A DNA stretch of 64,000 bases from NCBI RefSeq assembly GCF_004216905.1, contig NZ_SGXJ01000003.1, forward strand, positions 620,001-684,000, read 5' to 3'. Position 1 is the first letter of the stretch; each line of letters starts with the position of its first letter. Shown here piece by piece: positions 1 through 9,595 of this stretch. This DNA comes from Kribbella sp. VKM Ac-2569 (lineage in GTDB: Bacteria; Actinomycetota; Actinomycetes; Propionibacteriales; Kribbellaceae). Below the pieces are notes generated by a model that saw only the letters and a list, made by a program, of their open reading frames with translations, searched no databases and was not told the origin of the DNA. Made by a program: the position numbers and the translations under genes.

Positions 1-522
1 ATGCTGGCCGGCCAGCTCACGGTGGATGCGGGTGACGCCTGTCAGTGGCATTACTGGCCTGCGGGTGGCCGGATTTACGAGGGGTTCGCGAAGACGGGAA
101 ACCCGGAGAGCGATGTCTCGATTTTCACGCCGTCGGGTGGGCCGGCGCGGCAGTTCGAGGACATCAGCCACGGTGCGATCGACGTCGAGTTCGCCGTCCG
201 GGCCTTCCGGGCGCGGCTCGCGTTCACCGGCCTGGACATGGAGCGGCTCGCGCGCACGTTTACCCAGAATGTCGCGACGACGGACGCCGACGGTCTCCCC
301 GCCGTACACACGACTGTCGGTGGCACAGCGATCGGCGCCGCTTCGGTCGCGCACCAGGCACCGCGTTGGATGCAGGTGAGCCCGTGGGACCCCAACGTCC
401 ATGCACACTGTCTCGCCCTCTACAACCGCTACCAACCGACACCGGAGCGCGACGGTCAGCAAGCGATCGGGTTCGGCTGGCTACTAGCGAACGTCGCGTA
501 CCTCAACTGGGGCGCTCGATGA
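1..522 (+). CDS. Hypothetical protein, probably 5'-truncated by the window edge
   Basis: The frame is open from the first base to a TGA at 520-522 and codes 173 residues. The ATG at base 1 may be internal, so the true start is unknown. The product is rich in Trp, Tyr and His, with an EDISHG segment near residue 54 and a region rich in Arg and hydrophobic residues around 65-85. This loosely recalls six-hairpin polysaccharide-lyase-like proteins, but no catalytic motif can be fixed. Codon use matches the neighbours. The gene lies just upstream of an EEP-family hydrolase. The function is unknown. Confidence 0.5.
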   Translation: MLAGQLTVDAGDACQWHYWPAGGRIYEGFAKTGNPESDVSIFTPSGGPARQFEDISHGAIDVEFAVRAFRARLAFTGLDMERLARTFTQNVATTDADGLPAVHTTVGGTAIGAASVAHQAPRWMQVSPWDPNVHAHCLALYNRYQPTPERDGQQAIGFGWLLANVAYLNWGAR

Positions 523-559
523 GCACTACGTACTTGATGGTGTGACCTAGTCTGGTGGC

Positions 560-1555
560 GTGGAGGGGGATCCGCTGCTCCGGCGGTCCGTGGGGATCGT
601 GATCGCCGGATTGTTGCCATGGGCATGGTTCGTGCTGCGCGACTGGCTTGGCGTCGTCACCGATGTCATTGCGATCGTGCTGCCACTGGCTGTGCTCGTC
701 ACGGCCGTCGTCAGCCTCGTCGTCGCAGGTCTGCTGGTCGCCCCTGGCCCGCGTGCCATGATGCGCCGCCGGTGGGGGCGGGTGGCGGTCGCGTTCGCTG
801 TGTCGACGCTGCTGGTCGGGATCGTCGCCACGTTCGGGCCGTGGGTCCCGCACGGCACCGGCACCGTGGACAAGAGTCGCGCCGTGCGGATCGCCGCCGC
901 CAACATCGGCAGCGGTGAGCTCGACGGCGCGGACAACCTGCTCGCGCTCAAGGCCGACGTACTCGTCGTCTCCGAGATCGGACCGCCGCTGACGGAGCGG
1001 TTGTCGGAGTCGTACCCGGAGCACGTCGCCGTCTGGAAAGGCCCGGCGATCGGCGTGTTCAGCCGCTGGCCGCTGACGGTCCTCGAGTCGCCCGACGCGG
1101 ATCTGCCCGGGTTCGTGGTCCGGGTCCATGCACCGTCGGGCGAGTTCGACCTGATCGCGGTGCACGTGCCGCGACCGTGGTGGAAGTCGAGCGGGCCGAC
1201 GGACACCTCGTCGACGGACAAGGGGACGCCGTACGAGACGACCGTCGCAGGGCATCACCGGCTGATCGAACAGATCGCCGCCCGCGCAGCACGCGACGAC
1301 CGCCCCGTCGTGGTGGCCGGTGACCTGAACACCACGGACCGCGGGCGCGACTACCGGGTCCTCACCGAACACCTCAACGACGCGATGCTCGACAACTGGG
1401 GCCGCCCGTCGCAGATCGCGAAGTGGTCGCCGCTGCTGATCCGCATCGACCACCTGTTCGTGAAGCCCGGCTGGTGCTCCGACGACAACGACTGGTATCC
1501 GATCCCCGCGTCGGACCATCATGGTCTGGTCTCGACGATCGGACCCTGCGCATGA
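560..1555 (+). CDS. Membrane-anchored endonuclease/exonuclease/phosphatase (EEP) family protein
   Basis: The protein has 331 residues. Three hydrophobic helices fill roughly residues 8-100 and are followed by an EEP (DNase I-like) domain. Family hallmarks are the early Asn in AAANIG, the SEIGPP metal-site Glu, GDLNTTD near residue 254, and the C-terminal SDHHGL with the catalytic Asp-His pair. EEP enzymes cleave phosphodiester or phosphomonoester bonds; the domain here is probably extracytoplasmic. The GTG start lies 6 nt after a TAGTCT box, suggesting a leaderless message. The stop overlaps the next gene's ATG (ATGA), so the two are probably translationally coupled. The substrate cannot be told. 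Confidence 0.85.
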   Translation: MEGDPLLRRSVGIVIAGLLPWAWFVLRDWLGVVTDVIAIVLPLAVLVTAVVSLVVAGLLVAPGPRAMMRRRWGRVAVAFAVSTLLVGIVATFGPWVPHGTGTVDKSRAVRIAAANIGSGELDGADNLLALKADVLVVSEIGPPLTERLSESYPEHVAVWKGPAIGVFSRWPLTVLESPDADLPGFVVRVHAPSGEFDLIAVHVPRPWWKSSGPTDTSSTDKGTPYETTVAGHHRLIEQIAARAARDDRPVVVAGDLNTTDRGRDYRVLTEHLNDAMLDNWGRPSQIAKWSPLLIRIDHLFVKPGWCSDDNDWYPIPASDHHGLVSTIGPCA

Positions 1556-2001
1556 CGACCGAACTCGACCAACTGGTGGCGACCCTCGAAGGCCTGCGCG
1601 CCGGCGTGCTGAAGAAGCTTGCCGGCCTCAGCGAGACCGACGCGCGCCGCAGCACTGTCGACTCCGGCACGAACGTCGCCGGCCTGATCCAGCACCTGAC
1701 CTTCGTCGAGTCGCTGTGGTTCGAGGAGGTCGTCGCAGGCGGTACGGCGACCCGCGGCAATCGCACGATGCGGGTCGAACCCAGCCTCTCGCTCAGGTCG
1801 CTCCGCGCCGAGTACAAGGCTGCCTGCGCCGCCTCCAACGAGATCATCGCGAAGCTCGCCGACCCCGACGCCCCGGTGACCCGCAACGGCAAGACGCACA
1901 ATCTCCGCTGGGCGATCCTCGCCGTGATCGGCGAGACCTCCCGGCACGCCGGCCACGCCGACATCATCCGCGAACAGCTCGACGGCACCACCGGCCGCTG
2001 A
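1552..2001 (+). CDS. DinB / DUF664 family protein
   Basis: The protein has 149 residues. It starts at the ATG inside the ATGA overlap with the EEP gene. It has the DinB four-helix-bundle pattern: an N-terminal helix ending near GLSETDARR, a His at LIQHLTFVESLWF (the usual metal ligand), and a C-terminal ETSRHAGHADIIRE segment carrying two more His. That His triad is typical of mycothiol-dependent or DUF664 members of the fold. Mycothiol transfer is an inference from the family, not shown by the sequence. Confidence 0.85.
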   Translation: MTTELDQLVATLEGLRAGVLKKLAGLSETDARRSTVDSGTNVAGLIQHLTFVESLWFEEVVAGGTATRGNRTMRVEPSLSLRSLRAEYKAACAASNEIIAKLADPDAPVTRNGKTHNLRWAILAVIGETSRHAGHADIIREQLDGTTGR

Positions 2002-2056
2002 CCCGGGCTGGCGCGGAGGAATGACTTCGGTCGGCTGACATGGCAGGATTCCTACG

Positions 2057-2500
2057 GTGAGTAGCGGAACGACGGACGAGCAGCGCCTGCAGGACCTGGC
2101 GCGGCTGCGCCGTGTGAAGGACCGGATCGACCGGGAGTACGCGCAGCCGCTGGACGTCGACGCGCTCGCGCGCGGGGCGCACATGTCGTCCGGGCACCTG
2201 AGCCGCGAGTTCAAGCGTGCTTACGGAGAGTCGCCGTACGGGTATCTGATGACCCGGCGGATCGAGCGGGCGATGATGCTGCTGCGGCGCGGCGGGATGA
2301 GTGTCACCGACGTCTGCTTCGCGGTCGGTTGTCAGTCGCTGGGCACGTTCAGCACCCGGTTCGCCGAGCTGGTCGGGATGCCGCCGAGCGTCTACAAGGA
2401 GAACGCCGGCGACGCCACGCTCGGCATCCCGTCGTGTGTCGCGAAACAGGTGACGCGACCGATCAGGAATCGAGAAGCATCTCCGTCCTCCGGCAGTTAG
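2057..2500 (+). CDS. Short AraC-family transcriptional regulator
   Basis: The protein has 147 residues, essentially one AraC DNA-binding domain (two helix-turn-helix units, about residues 20-120) without the usual ligand-binding half. Typical features are LSREFKRAYGESPYGYL and the FAVGCQSLGTFSTRF second HTH. It starts with GTG. A VOC-family gene begins 11 bp downstream. A 19-nt motif inside the last codons (2461-2479) recurs upstream of a second VOC gene, so this regulator is the obvious candidate to bind it; that link is inference. Confidence 0.9.
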   Translation: MSSGTTDEQRLQDLARLRRVKDRIDREYAQPLDVDALARGAHMSSGHLSREFKRAYGESPYGYLMTRRIERAMMLLRRGGMSVTDVCFAVGCQSLGTFSTRFAELVGMPPSVYKENAGDATLGIPSCVAKQVTRPIRNREASPSSGS

Positions 2501-2503
2501 GTT
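2461..2503 (+). promoter_or_regulatory. Shared AraC/VOC promoter motif, copy 1, with -10 box
   Basis: GATCAGGAATCGAGAAGCA at 2461-2479 is followed 19 nt after the GAGAAGC core by TAGGTT (2498-2503). The identical 19-mer occurs at 6526-6544 with TAGCGT 20 nt after the core. The matched spacing to a -10-like box upstream of two VOC genes indicates an activator or -35 site. It lies inside the end of the AraC gene. Confidence 0.6.
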
Positions 2504-2510
2504 GACGCCC

Positions 2511-2921
2511 ATGGAGATCAAGATTCTCGCCAGCTTCCTGCCGCACACCGACCCCGAGGAGTCGCTGAAGTTCTACCGCGACATCCTCGGCTTCGAGGTC
2601 CGCACCGACGTCGGGTACGGCGGTATGCGGTGGATCACCGTGGGCCCGCCCGGACAGCCAGACACGGGGATCGTGCTCTGCCCGCCGTTCGCCGACCCCG
2701 GTATCACCGAGGACGAGCGCCGTACGATCGGCGAGATGATGGCGAAGGGCACGTACGCCACCGTGGTGCTGCAGACCGACGACATCGACGGTCTGTTCGA
2801 GCGGCTGCAGGCGACCGACGCCGAGGTGATCCAGGAACCGGTGGACCAGCCGTACGGCGTCCGCGACTGCGCGTTCCGCGACCCGGCCGGCAACCACATC
2901 CGAATCAACCAGGCATCCTGA
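2511..2921 (+). CDS. VOC (glyoxalase/bleomycin-resistance fold) family protein
   Basis: The protein has 136 residues from the ATG; a TTG nine bases earlier is also possible. It has the paired beta-alpha-beta-beta-beta modules of the VOC superfamily: SLKFYRDILGFEVR near the N-terminus, a TVVLQTDDIDGLFERL second module, and a closing FRDPAGNHIRI strand with the usual Asp-Pro-x-Gly-Asn turn. Such proteins bind a metal or sequester small molecules; the substrate is unknown. It follows an AraC regulator, a common pairing, and probably has its own promoter (2461-2503). Confidence 0.9.
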   Translation: MEIKILASFLPHTDPEESLKFYRDILGFEVRTDVGYGGMRWITVGPPGQPDTGIVLCPPFADPGITEDERRTIGEMMAKGTYATVVLQTDDIDGLFERLQATDAEVIQEPVDQPYGVRDCAFRDPAGNHIRINQAS

Positions 2922-2946
2922 GCCCTTTTCGCCGAGAGGTAAGAGC

Positions 2947-5307
<2,361 letters not shown>

Positions 5308-5309
5308 CG

Positions 5310-6107
5310 CTACTTGGACTCGACGTCAGCACTCTTCCAAGCCGTGTCGTCGATCCCGAGCGCGTGCTGCAGGTACGCCAGCGTCACGCGCCGGACCAGG
5401 TCGAGCCGTTCCGGACTCTCGTCGGTGGTCTCCCGGGCGTCGTACCCCGGGATGCCGCCGAGCGAATGCTCCCCACCGGGAACCATCAGCAGGCTCTTCG
5501 GCCCTGGGCTCAGATGGTACGGATCCGTCGTCCACTCCGGCCCGCGGGTCGAGAAGGGTAAGTCGTCGTTGTCCCCGGCAACCACCAGCGCGGGCGTGCG
5601 CATGAGGTCGAAGCGCGGGTTCATGAACGGATAGTGCTCAGCGGCGTACGGCGTGAGGTCGGCCCCTCGTCCCGCGGTCGCGAGGAGCACGCCCGCCTTC
5701 ACACGTGGGTCCGACAGATCGGCCCCGGGGTCGCCCACCTGCAGCCCGAGTAGGTTGCCCGCGGTCTGGCCGCCGAACGAATGTCCCGCCACCGCAATCC
5801 GCTCGCGGTCAATCGTGAGTGCCAGGGCCGCTTCGACGAGGGCAAGCTCGTCGAGCACGCGCCATACGTCGTCCACCCGCATCCGCCAGCCGTGCGGGTC
5901 CGCGTCGTGGGTGTGGTTCGGTTGCACGACGGCGAATCCGTGCGCGGCCCAGTAGTCCGTCAGCGGACCGTAGGCCTCCATCGAGGAGCCATATCCGTGG
6001 GAGAACACCACCACGGGCAGGGCGCCGTCGCGCTCGGCAGGCGCCGTCACGCGCGCCTGCAGTTCGCCGCCGAACGGCACCGGTTTGATCGAGATCACTT
6101 TGTTCAT
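5310..6107 (-). CDS. Alpha/beta hydrolase (chlorophyllase/PAF-acetylhydrolase-like)
   Basis: The protein has 265 residues. It has an oxyanion-hole HGYGSS motif around residue 40, nucleophile elbow GHSFGG near residue 112, a likely acid Asp in VVAGDNDD and His in GGEHSLGG. The start is the ATG at 6107, which sits 7 nt after TAGCGT in a MerR-type promoter, so the mRNA is probably leaderless. It converges with the UvrA-like gene, with only 2 bp between stops. It is divergent from a MerR regulator whose predicted operator lies in its promoter spacer. The substrate is unknown. Confidence 0.88.
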   Translation of the reverse strand: MNKVISIKPVPFGGELQARVTAPAERDGALPVVVFSHGYGSSMEAYGPLTDYWAAHGFAVVQPNHTHDADPHGWRMRVDDVWRVLDELALVEAALALTIDRERIAVAGHSFGGQTAGNLLGLQVGDPGADLSDPRVKAGVLLATAGRGADLTPYAAEHYPFMNPRFDLMRTPALVVAGDNDDLPFSTRGPEWTTDPYHLSPGPKSLLMVPGGEHSLGGIPGYDARETTDESPERLDLVRRVTLAYLQHALGIDDTAWKSADVESK

Positions 6108-6114
6108 GTCTCGT

Positions 6115-6146
6115 ACGCTAAAACCTGACGTTGACGTCAGAGGCAA
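6115..6146 (-). promoter_or_regulatory. MerR-type promoter and operator for the hydrolase gene
   Basis: On the minus strand, TTGCCT (6146-6141) and TAGCGT (6120-6115) are separated by 20 nt. The spacer contains an inverted repeat CTGACGT-TG-ACGTCAG at 6125-6140. An over-long spacer filled by a dyad is the hallmark of MerR-activated promoters. A MerR gene starts 12 bp away on the other strand. Confidence 0.7.
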
Positions 6147-6158
6147 GGGAGATCGGAG

Positions 6159-6527
6159 ATGCGGATCGGCGAGCTGGCCGCGCGGACCGGGGTGAGTGTG
6201 CGGGCGTTGCGCTACTACGAGGAGCAAGAGCTGCTCGCGTCGGAACGCAGTACCAGCGGCCAACGGCACTACCCGGACGACGCGGTCGACCGGGTCGAGC
6301 TGATCCAGCAGCTGTACGGCGCCGGCCTGTCCAGCAAAGCGATCGTCTCGCTCCTGCCCTGCGTCGTCGACGGTGACGCCACGCCGGAGCTCCTCGACCG
6401 GCTCGCCGTCGAACGCGACCGGATCGACCGGCACATCGAGGACCTCGTGAGCGCGCGGAACCGGCTCGACAAGGTGATGGCCAACGCCGGGCGAAACCTG
6501 CGCACCGGCGAACACTGCCGCAACTGA
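6159..6527 (+). CDS. MerR-family transcriptional regulator
   Basis: The protein has 122 residues. An N-terminal winged HTH begins MRIGELAARTGVSVRALRYY, followed by the GQRHYPDDAVDRVELIQQL wing region and a C-terminal dimerising coiled coil (about residues 80-115). One Cys occurs in LLPCVVDGD and one at the very C-terminus, without a clear metal-binding pair, so an organic effector is more likely. A GGAG ribosome site precedes the ATG. It is divergent from the hydrolase and is expected to control it and itself through 6125-6140. Confidence 0.9.
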   Translation: MRIGELAARTGVSVRALRYYEEQELLASERSTSGQRHYPDDAVDRVELIQQLYGAGLSSKAIVSLLPCVVDGDATPELLDRLAVERDRIDRHIEDLVSARNRLDKVMANAGRNLRTGEHCRN

Positions 6528-6569
6528 TCAGGAATCGAGAAGCACCGGGCAGGGGTCCCGAAATAGCGT
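6526..6569 (+). promoter_or_regulatory. Shared AraC/VOC promoter motif, copy 2, with -10 box
   Basis: The 19-mer GATCAGGAATCGAGAAGCA (6526-6544) is identical to 2461-2479. TAGCGT (6564-6569) follows 20 nt after the GAGAAGC core. It starts in the stop codon of the merR gene and lies 75 nt before the ATG of the second VOC gene. Confidence 0.6.
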
Positions 6570-6618
6570 GAGAGTCACTGAACGTCAGGGGCAACCGCCC
6601 CAGAGAATTGGAGACGAA

Positions 6619-6963
6619 ATGACTGGCACGCAAGGCGTCAACACGATCCTGCACCCCGTGACCGACCTCGAGAAGGCCAAGCCGGTGTACGCCGCTCTGC
6701 TCGGTGTCGAGCCGATGGCGGACTCGCCGTACTACGTCGGGTTCGAGGCCGAAGGCCAGCAGATCGGGCTGGTCCCGAACAGCGACATGACCTCGCCGAT
6801 CGCGTACTGGCACGTGACCGACATCGAGGCCAAGATCAAGGAGATCACCGAGGCCGGCGGCACGCTCAAGGACGCCCCGAAGGACGTCGGCGCCGGGCGG
6901 CTCGTCGCCACCCTCACCGACCCCGACGGCAACGTTCTCGGCATTCTCCAGGACCCGTCCTGA
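6619..6963 (+). CDS. VOC family protein
   Basis: The protein has 114 residues. The start is the ATG preceded by TTGGAGAC. It has VOC modules TDLEKAKPVYAALLGVEP and WHVTDIEAKIKEITEAGG, and a closing LTDPDGNVLGILQDP strand. It is probably a small dimeric metal-binding or ligand-binding protein; the substrate is unknown. It carries the same promoter motif as the VOC gene at 2511, so the two may be co-regulated although they are 4 kb apart. Confidence 0.9.
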   Translation: MTGTQGVNTILHPVTDLEKAKPVYAALLGVEPMADSPYYVGFEAEGQQIGLVPNSDMTSPIAYWHVTDIEAKIKEITEAGGTLKDAPKDVGAGRLVATLTDPDGNVLGILQDPS

Positions 6964-7089
6964 TCATGTGCCACGTCCCGGAGGAGTACCGCGCGGCGCT
7001 GTTCGGCGTACGCCGTCAGCCGGAGGAGGCTGCCGGCGTCGAGGAAATCCCCGTGTGCGCGGACGAGCAGCTGGGGCATGATCTGGTCC

Positions 7090-7707
7090 ATGGGCGACTC
7101 GATCCGGCACGTGCTGTTCGACGCTGACGGCGTACTGCAGGATCTTCCAGGCGGTTGGTACGCGGCGATGGAGCCGTATCTGGGCGACCGCGCCCGGGAC
7201 TTCCTCCACGAGACCTGGTCCGACGAACTGCCGATGCTGGCCGGGCGCGGTGACTACATGCCGGTGCTCGCGGCGTCGCTGGAGAAGTACGGCGTGAGCA
7301 CACCGGCCATCGAGGTGTACGACGCGGTGTGGAAGAACATCGTGCTGATCGAGGAGTCACTCGACATCGTGCGAACCCTGAAGCGGAACGGGTACGGCGT
7401 ACACCTCGGCACCAACCAGGAGTGCTACCGCGGCGCGCACATGCGGGAGGTCCTCGGGTACGACGACCTGTTCGACGTCAGTTGCTACTCGTACGACCTC
7501 GGTGTCGCGAAACCCAACCCGTCTTTCTTCACCCGCGCCGCGGAGCGCATCGGCGCCGACGCGGACTCGATCCTATTCATCGACGACACCGCCAAGAACA
7601 TCACCGGCGCCCGCACCGCCGGCCTCCAGGCCGAACAATGGGACTTCACGCAGGGGCACTTTGCCCTCCACGCGCTCTTCACCAAGCACGGGGTCGCGGC
7701 TGCTTAG
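7090..7707 (+). CDS. HAD-superfamily hydrolase
   Basis: The protein has 205 residues from the second in-frame ATG; the ATG at 7078 is an alternative. It has HAD motif I LFDADGVLQD with the nucleophile Asp, motif II GTNQE, a Lys at VAKPNPSFF and motif IV FIDDTAKNI. The cap is helical (HAD IA type). It is likely a small phosphatase or beta-phosphoglucomutase-like enzyme. It converges with the Ohr gene, with 1 bp between stops and no visible terminator. Confidence 0.9.
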   Translation: MGDSIRHVLFDADGVLQDLPGGWYAAMEPYLGDRARDFLHETWSDELPMLAGRGDYMPVLAASLEKYGVSTPAIEVYDAVWKNIVLIEESLDIVRTLKRNGYGVHLGTNQECYRGAHMREVLGYDDLFDVSCYSYDLGVAKPNPSFFTRAAERIGADADSILFIDDTAKNITGARTAGLQAEQWDFTQGHFALHALFTKHGVAAA

Positions 7708-7708
7708 G

Positions 7709-8134
7709 TCACTCGACGACGATTTCTACCGGGATGTTGCCTTGGGTGGCGCGGGAGTAGGGGCAGATGTTGTGGGCTGCTTCGATCAGTTTGCGGCCGG
7801 GCTCGCCTTGGAGGTGGTCGGGGAGTTCGATGCGCAGTACGGCGGCGAGGGTGAACCTCCCGGTGGTGGGGACGAGGCTGATCTCGGCGGTGACCGCGAC
7901 GTCCTTGGCGTCAAGGTTCCGGGCTTGGCCGATGCGGTCCAGGACTGTGGAGAAGCAGGCGGCCCAGCCCGCGGCGAGCAGTTGTTCGGGGTTGAGGCCG
8001 TCGCCGGTGCCGCCCAGTTCCTTCGGCAGGGCGAGCTGGACGTCGAGTTGCCCGTCGGCGGTGACGGCGCGGGCGTCGCGTCCGGACGAGGTCGCGACGG
8101 CTGTGTAGGTGGGGTTCAGGTCGGTGGAGTTCAT
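7709..8134 (-). CDS. Organic hydroperoxide resistance protein (Ohr/OsmC family)
   Basis: The protein has 141 residues, the standard Ohr length. The two redox Cys are in GWAACFSTVL and AHNICPYSRA, the characteristic Ohr placement. A conserved Arg lies early in the chain and the NPEQLLAAG segment is present. It reduces organic hydroperoxides to alcohols in the cytoplasm using a dithiol donor. A GGAAGG ribosome site precedes the ATG. No OhrR is adjacent; the divergent regulator is an XRE/MmyB type. Confidence 0.93.
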   Translation of the reverse strand: MNSTDLNPTYTAVATSSGRDARAVTADGQLDVQLALPKELGGTGDGLNPEQLLAAGWAACFSTVLDRIGQARNLDAKDVAVTAEISLVPTTGRFTLAAVLRIELPDHLQGEPGRKLIEAAHNICPYSRATQGNIPVEIVVE

Positions 8135-8245
8135 GGTGGTTGCCTTCCGGGTCGATTGCGAACAACGATCCGGGGCGATGGGGGAGTGGCTCAATTACCT
8201 CCTTGTTAATGGCCGCGCGGCGTGCGTCCGCCGTACGCTGATTTT

Positions 8246-9034
8246 GTGACCGTGCTGGAAGAGCCGCAGACCGCGGGGGAGATGCTTCGCTTCTGGCGGA
8301 TGCACCGGAAGCTGAGTCAGCTCGAGTTGGCGCTCGATGCCGAGGTGTCGACCAAGCATCTGAGCTTCGTGGAGACGGGGCGCGCGCAACCGAGCCGGCA
8401 GCTGTTGGTCCATCTCTCGAACCATCTCGACCTACCGCTGGCCGAACAGAACCGGTTGCTGCTCGCGGGTGGGTTCGCGCCGCGGTACCTCGACGAGCCG
8501 TACCACTCCGACGCGATGCTCCCGCTCCGCGAACCGCTGCGCCAACTCCTCGACGCGCACCTGCCGAACCCGGCGCTGATCGTCGACGGCCTCTGGAACC
8601 TGATCGACGCGAACGACGCCGCGTCACTGCTCTGGGACGGCGTCGACCCCGAACTCCTGAAGCCGCCGATAAACATGCTGCGCCTCGCGCTGCATCCCGG
8701 CGGCCTACCGAGCATCTCGTCCATGACGGCGGCGTGCAGCGTCCCGCTCATCCACCAACTGAAACGCAAGAGCCGCGACACCGCCGACCAACCGCTCGCG
8801 GACCTCCTCGAAGAACTCGAGCCCTACCTCCCCTCCGCGCCCCTCACCGGCCCAACCCAACAGCCGATGGTCACCCTGGACCTACAGACCCGCCTGGGCC
8901 CCGTCCGCCTCTTCACGTTGATCGCAACGATCGGCGCCCCCTTAGAAGTAACAGCCGCCAACCTCGCCATCGAAACCTTCCTCCCCACAGACCCCACCAG
9001 CGCCAAACGCCTCCAGTCCCTGGCGTCGCAATGA
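8246..9034 (+). CDS. XRE-family regulator with MmyB-like ligand-binding domain
   Basis: The protein has 262 residues. An N-terminal Cro/C1 HTH (about 10-65: MLRFWRMHRKLSQLELA, STKHLSFVETG) is followed by an MmyB-like domain with FAPRYLDEPY and LIVDGLWNLIDAN. The GTG start is 6 nt after TACGCT, so the transcript is probably leaderless. It is divergent from the ohr gene. MmyB-like regulators often bind fatty-acyl ligands and control a neighbouring oxidoreductase; control of ohr is plausible but unproven. Confidence 0.9.
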   Translation: MTVLEEPQTAGEMLRFWRMHRKLSQLELALDAEVSTKHLSFVETGRAQPSRQLLVHLSNHLDLPLAEQNRLLLAGGFAPRYLDEPYHSDAMLPLREPLRQLLDAHLPNPALIVDGLWNLIDANDAASLLWDGVDPELLKPPINMLRLALHPGGLPSISSMTAACSVPLIHQLKRKSRDTADQPLADLLEELEPYLPSAPLTGPTQQPMVTLDLQTRLGPVRLFTLIATIGAPLEVTAANLAIETFLPTDPTSAKRLQSLASQ

Positions 9035-9130
9035 CCGCCGCCATGAACCAGTCCGTCCTGAACGCCGCTGACAGTTTCCGGAACTAATTCGGCACCAGCT
9101 GGCGAAAATGTTCCGAAGAGCTGCAGGGTT

Positions 9131-9583
9131 CTAGTCGCGGTGGCGCTGGAGGAGTTGGCGGGATGACTCGAAGCCGAGGCGTTCGTAGACCGGTACCGCT
9201 TTGCGGCCGGAGTGGACTGTTATGTGCAGGGCGCCGGCGTCTATCGCGTGCTCCGATGCAGCCTTGACGAGTGCCGACCCGATTCCCCGGCCCCGGGCGT
9301 CCGGCATGACAAAGACGCTCTGGATGTCCGCGGACATCCGGCTCGTCGCCCCAGGTCTCGGAACGCGCGGAACGAGCGCAACCCACGCCATGCCGACGAT
9401 CTCCGGCTGATCGAGCCGCGCTACGTACGCCACGTGCGCGCTCTCACGAGCGGCCCACCACTGCGCGAACTCCACTGCGAACGCGTCGACCGCCCGCCCC
9501 TCCAGCTCCTCGTCACTGCTGTTCAACCACAACAACCGCGCGAGCCCCGCAACATCATCTGCACCAGCCTGATTGATCCGCAC
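9131..9583 (-). CDS. GNAT N-acetyltransferase
   Basis: The protein has 150 residues. It has the GNAT acetyl-CoA loop DARGRGIGSALV preceded by beta-4 IQSVFVMP, and the C-terminal YERLGFESS motif. The substrate cannot be inferred. It lies 12 bp downstream of the flavin disulfide oxidoreductase on the same strand and is probably the last gene of a three-gene operon starting at 11630. Confidence 0.88.
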   Translation of the reverse strand: MRINQAGADDVAGLARLLWLNSSDEELEGRAVDAFAVEFAQWWAARESAHVAYVARLDQPEIVGMAWVALVPRVPRPGATSRMSADIQSVFVMPDARGRGIGSALVKAASEHAIDAGALHITVHSGRKAVPVYERLGFESSRQLLQRHRD

Positions 9584-9595
9584 GACCGGAGTCTT

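Noticed and set aside
503..1522. A 339-codon minus-strand frame
   Set aside because: It is antisense to the EEP gene and consists of Arg/Asp/His-rich low-complexity sequence.
7709..8246. A classical OhrR-ohr operon
   Set aside because: The neighbouring regulator is an XRE/MmyB-type protein, not a MarR-type OhrR, and the gap lacks a recognisable OhrR box.
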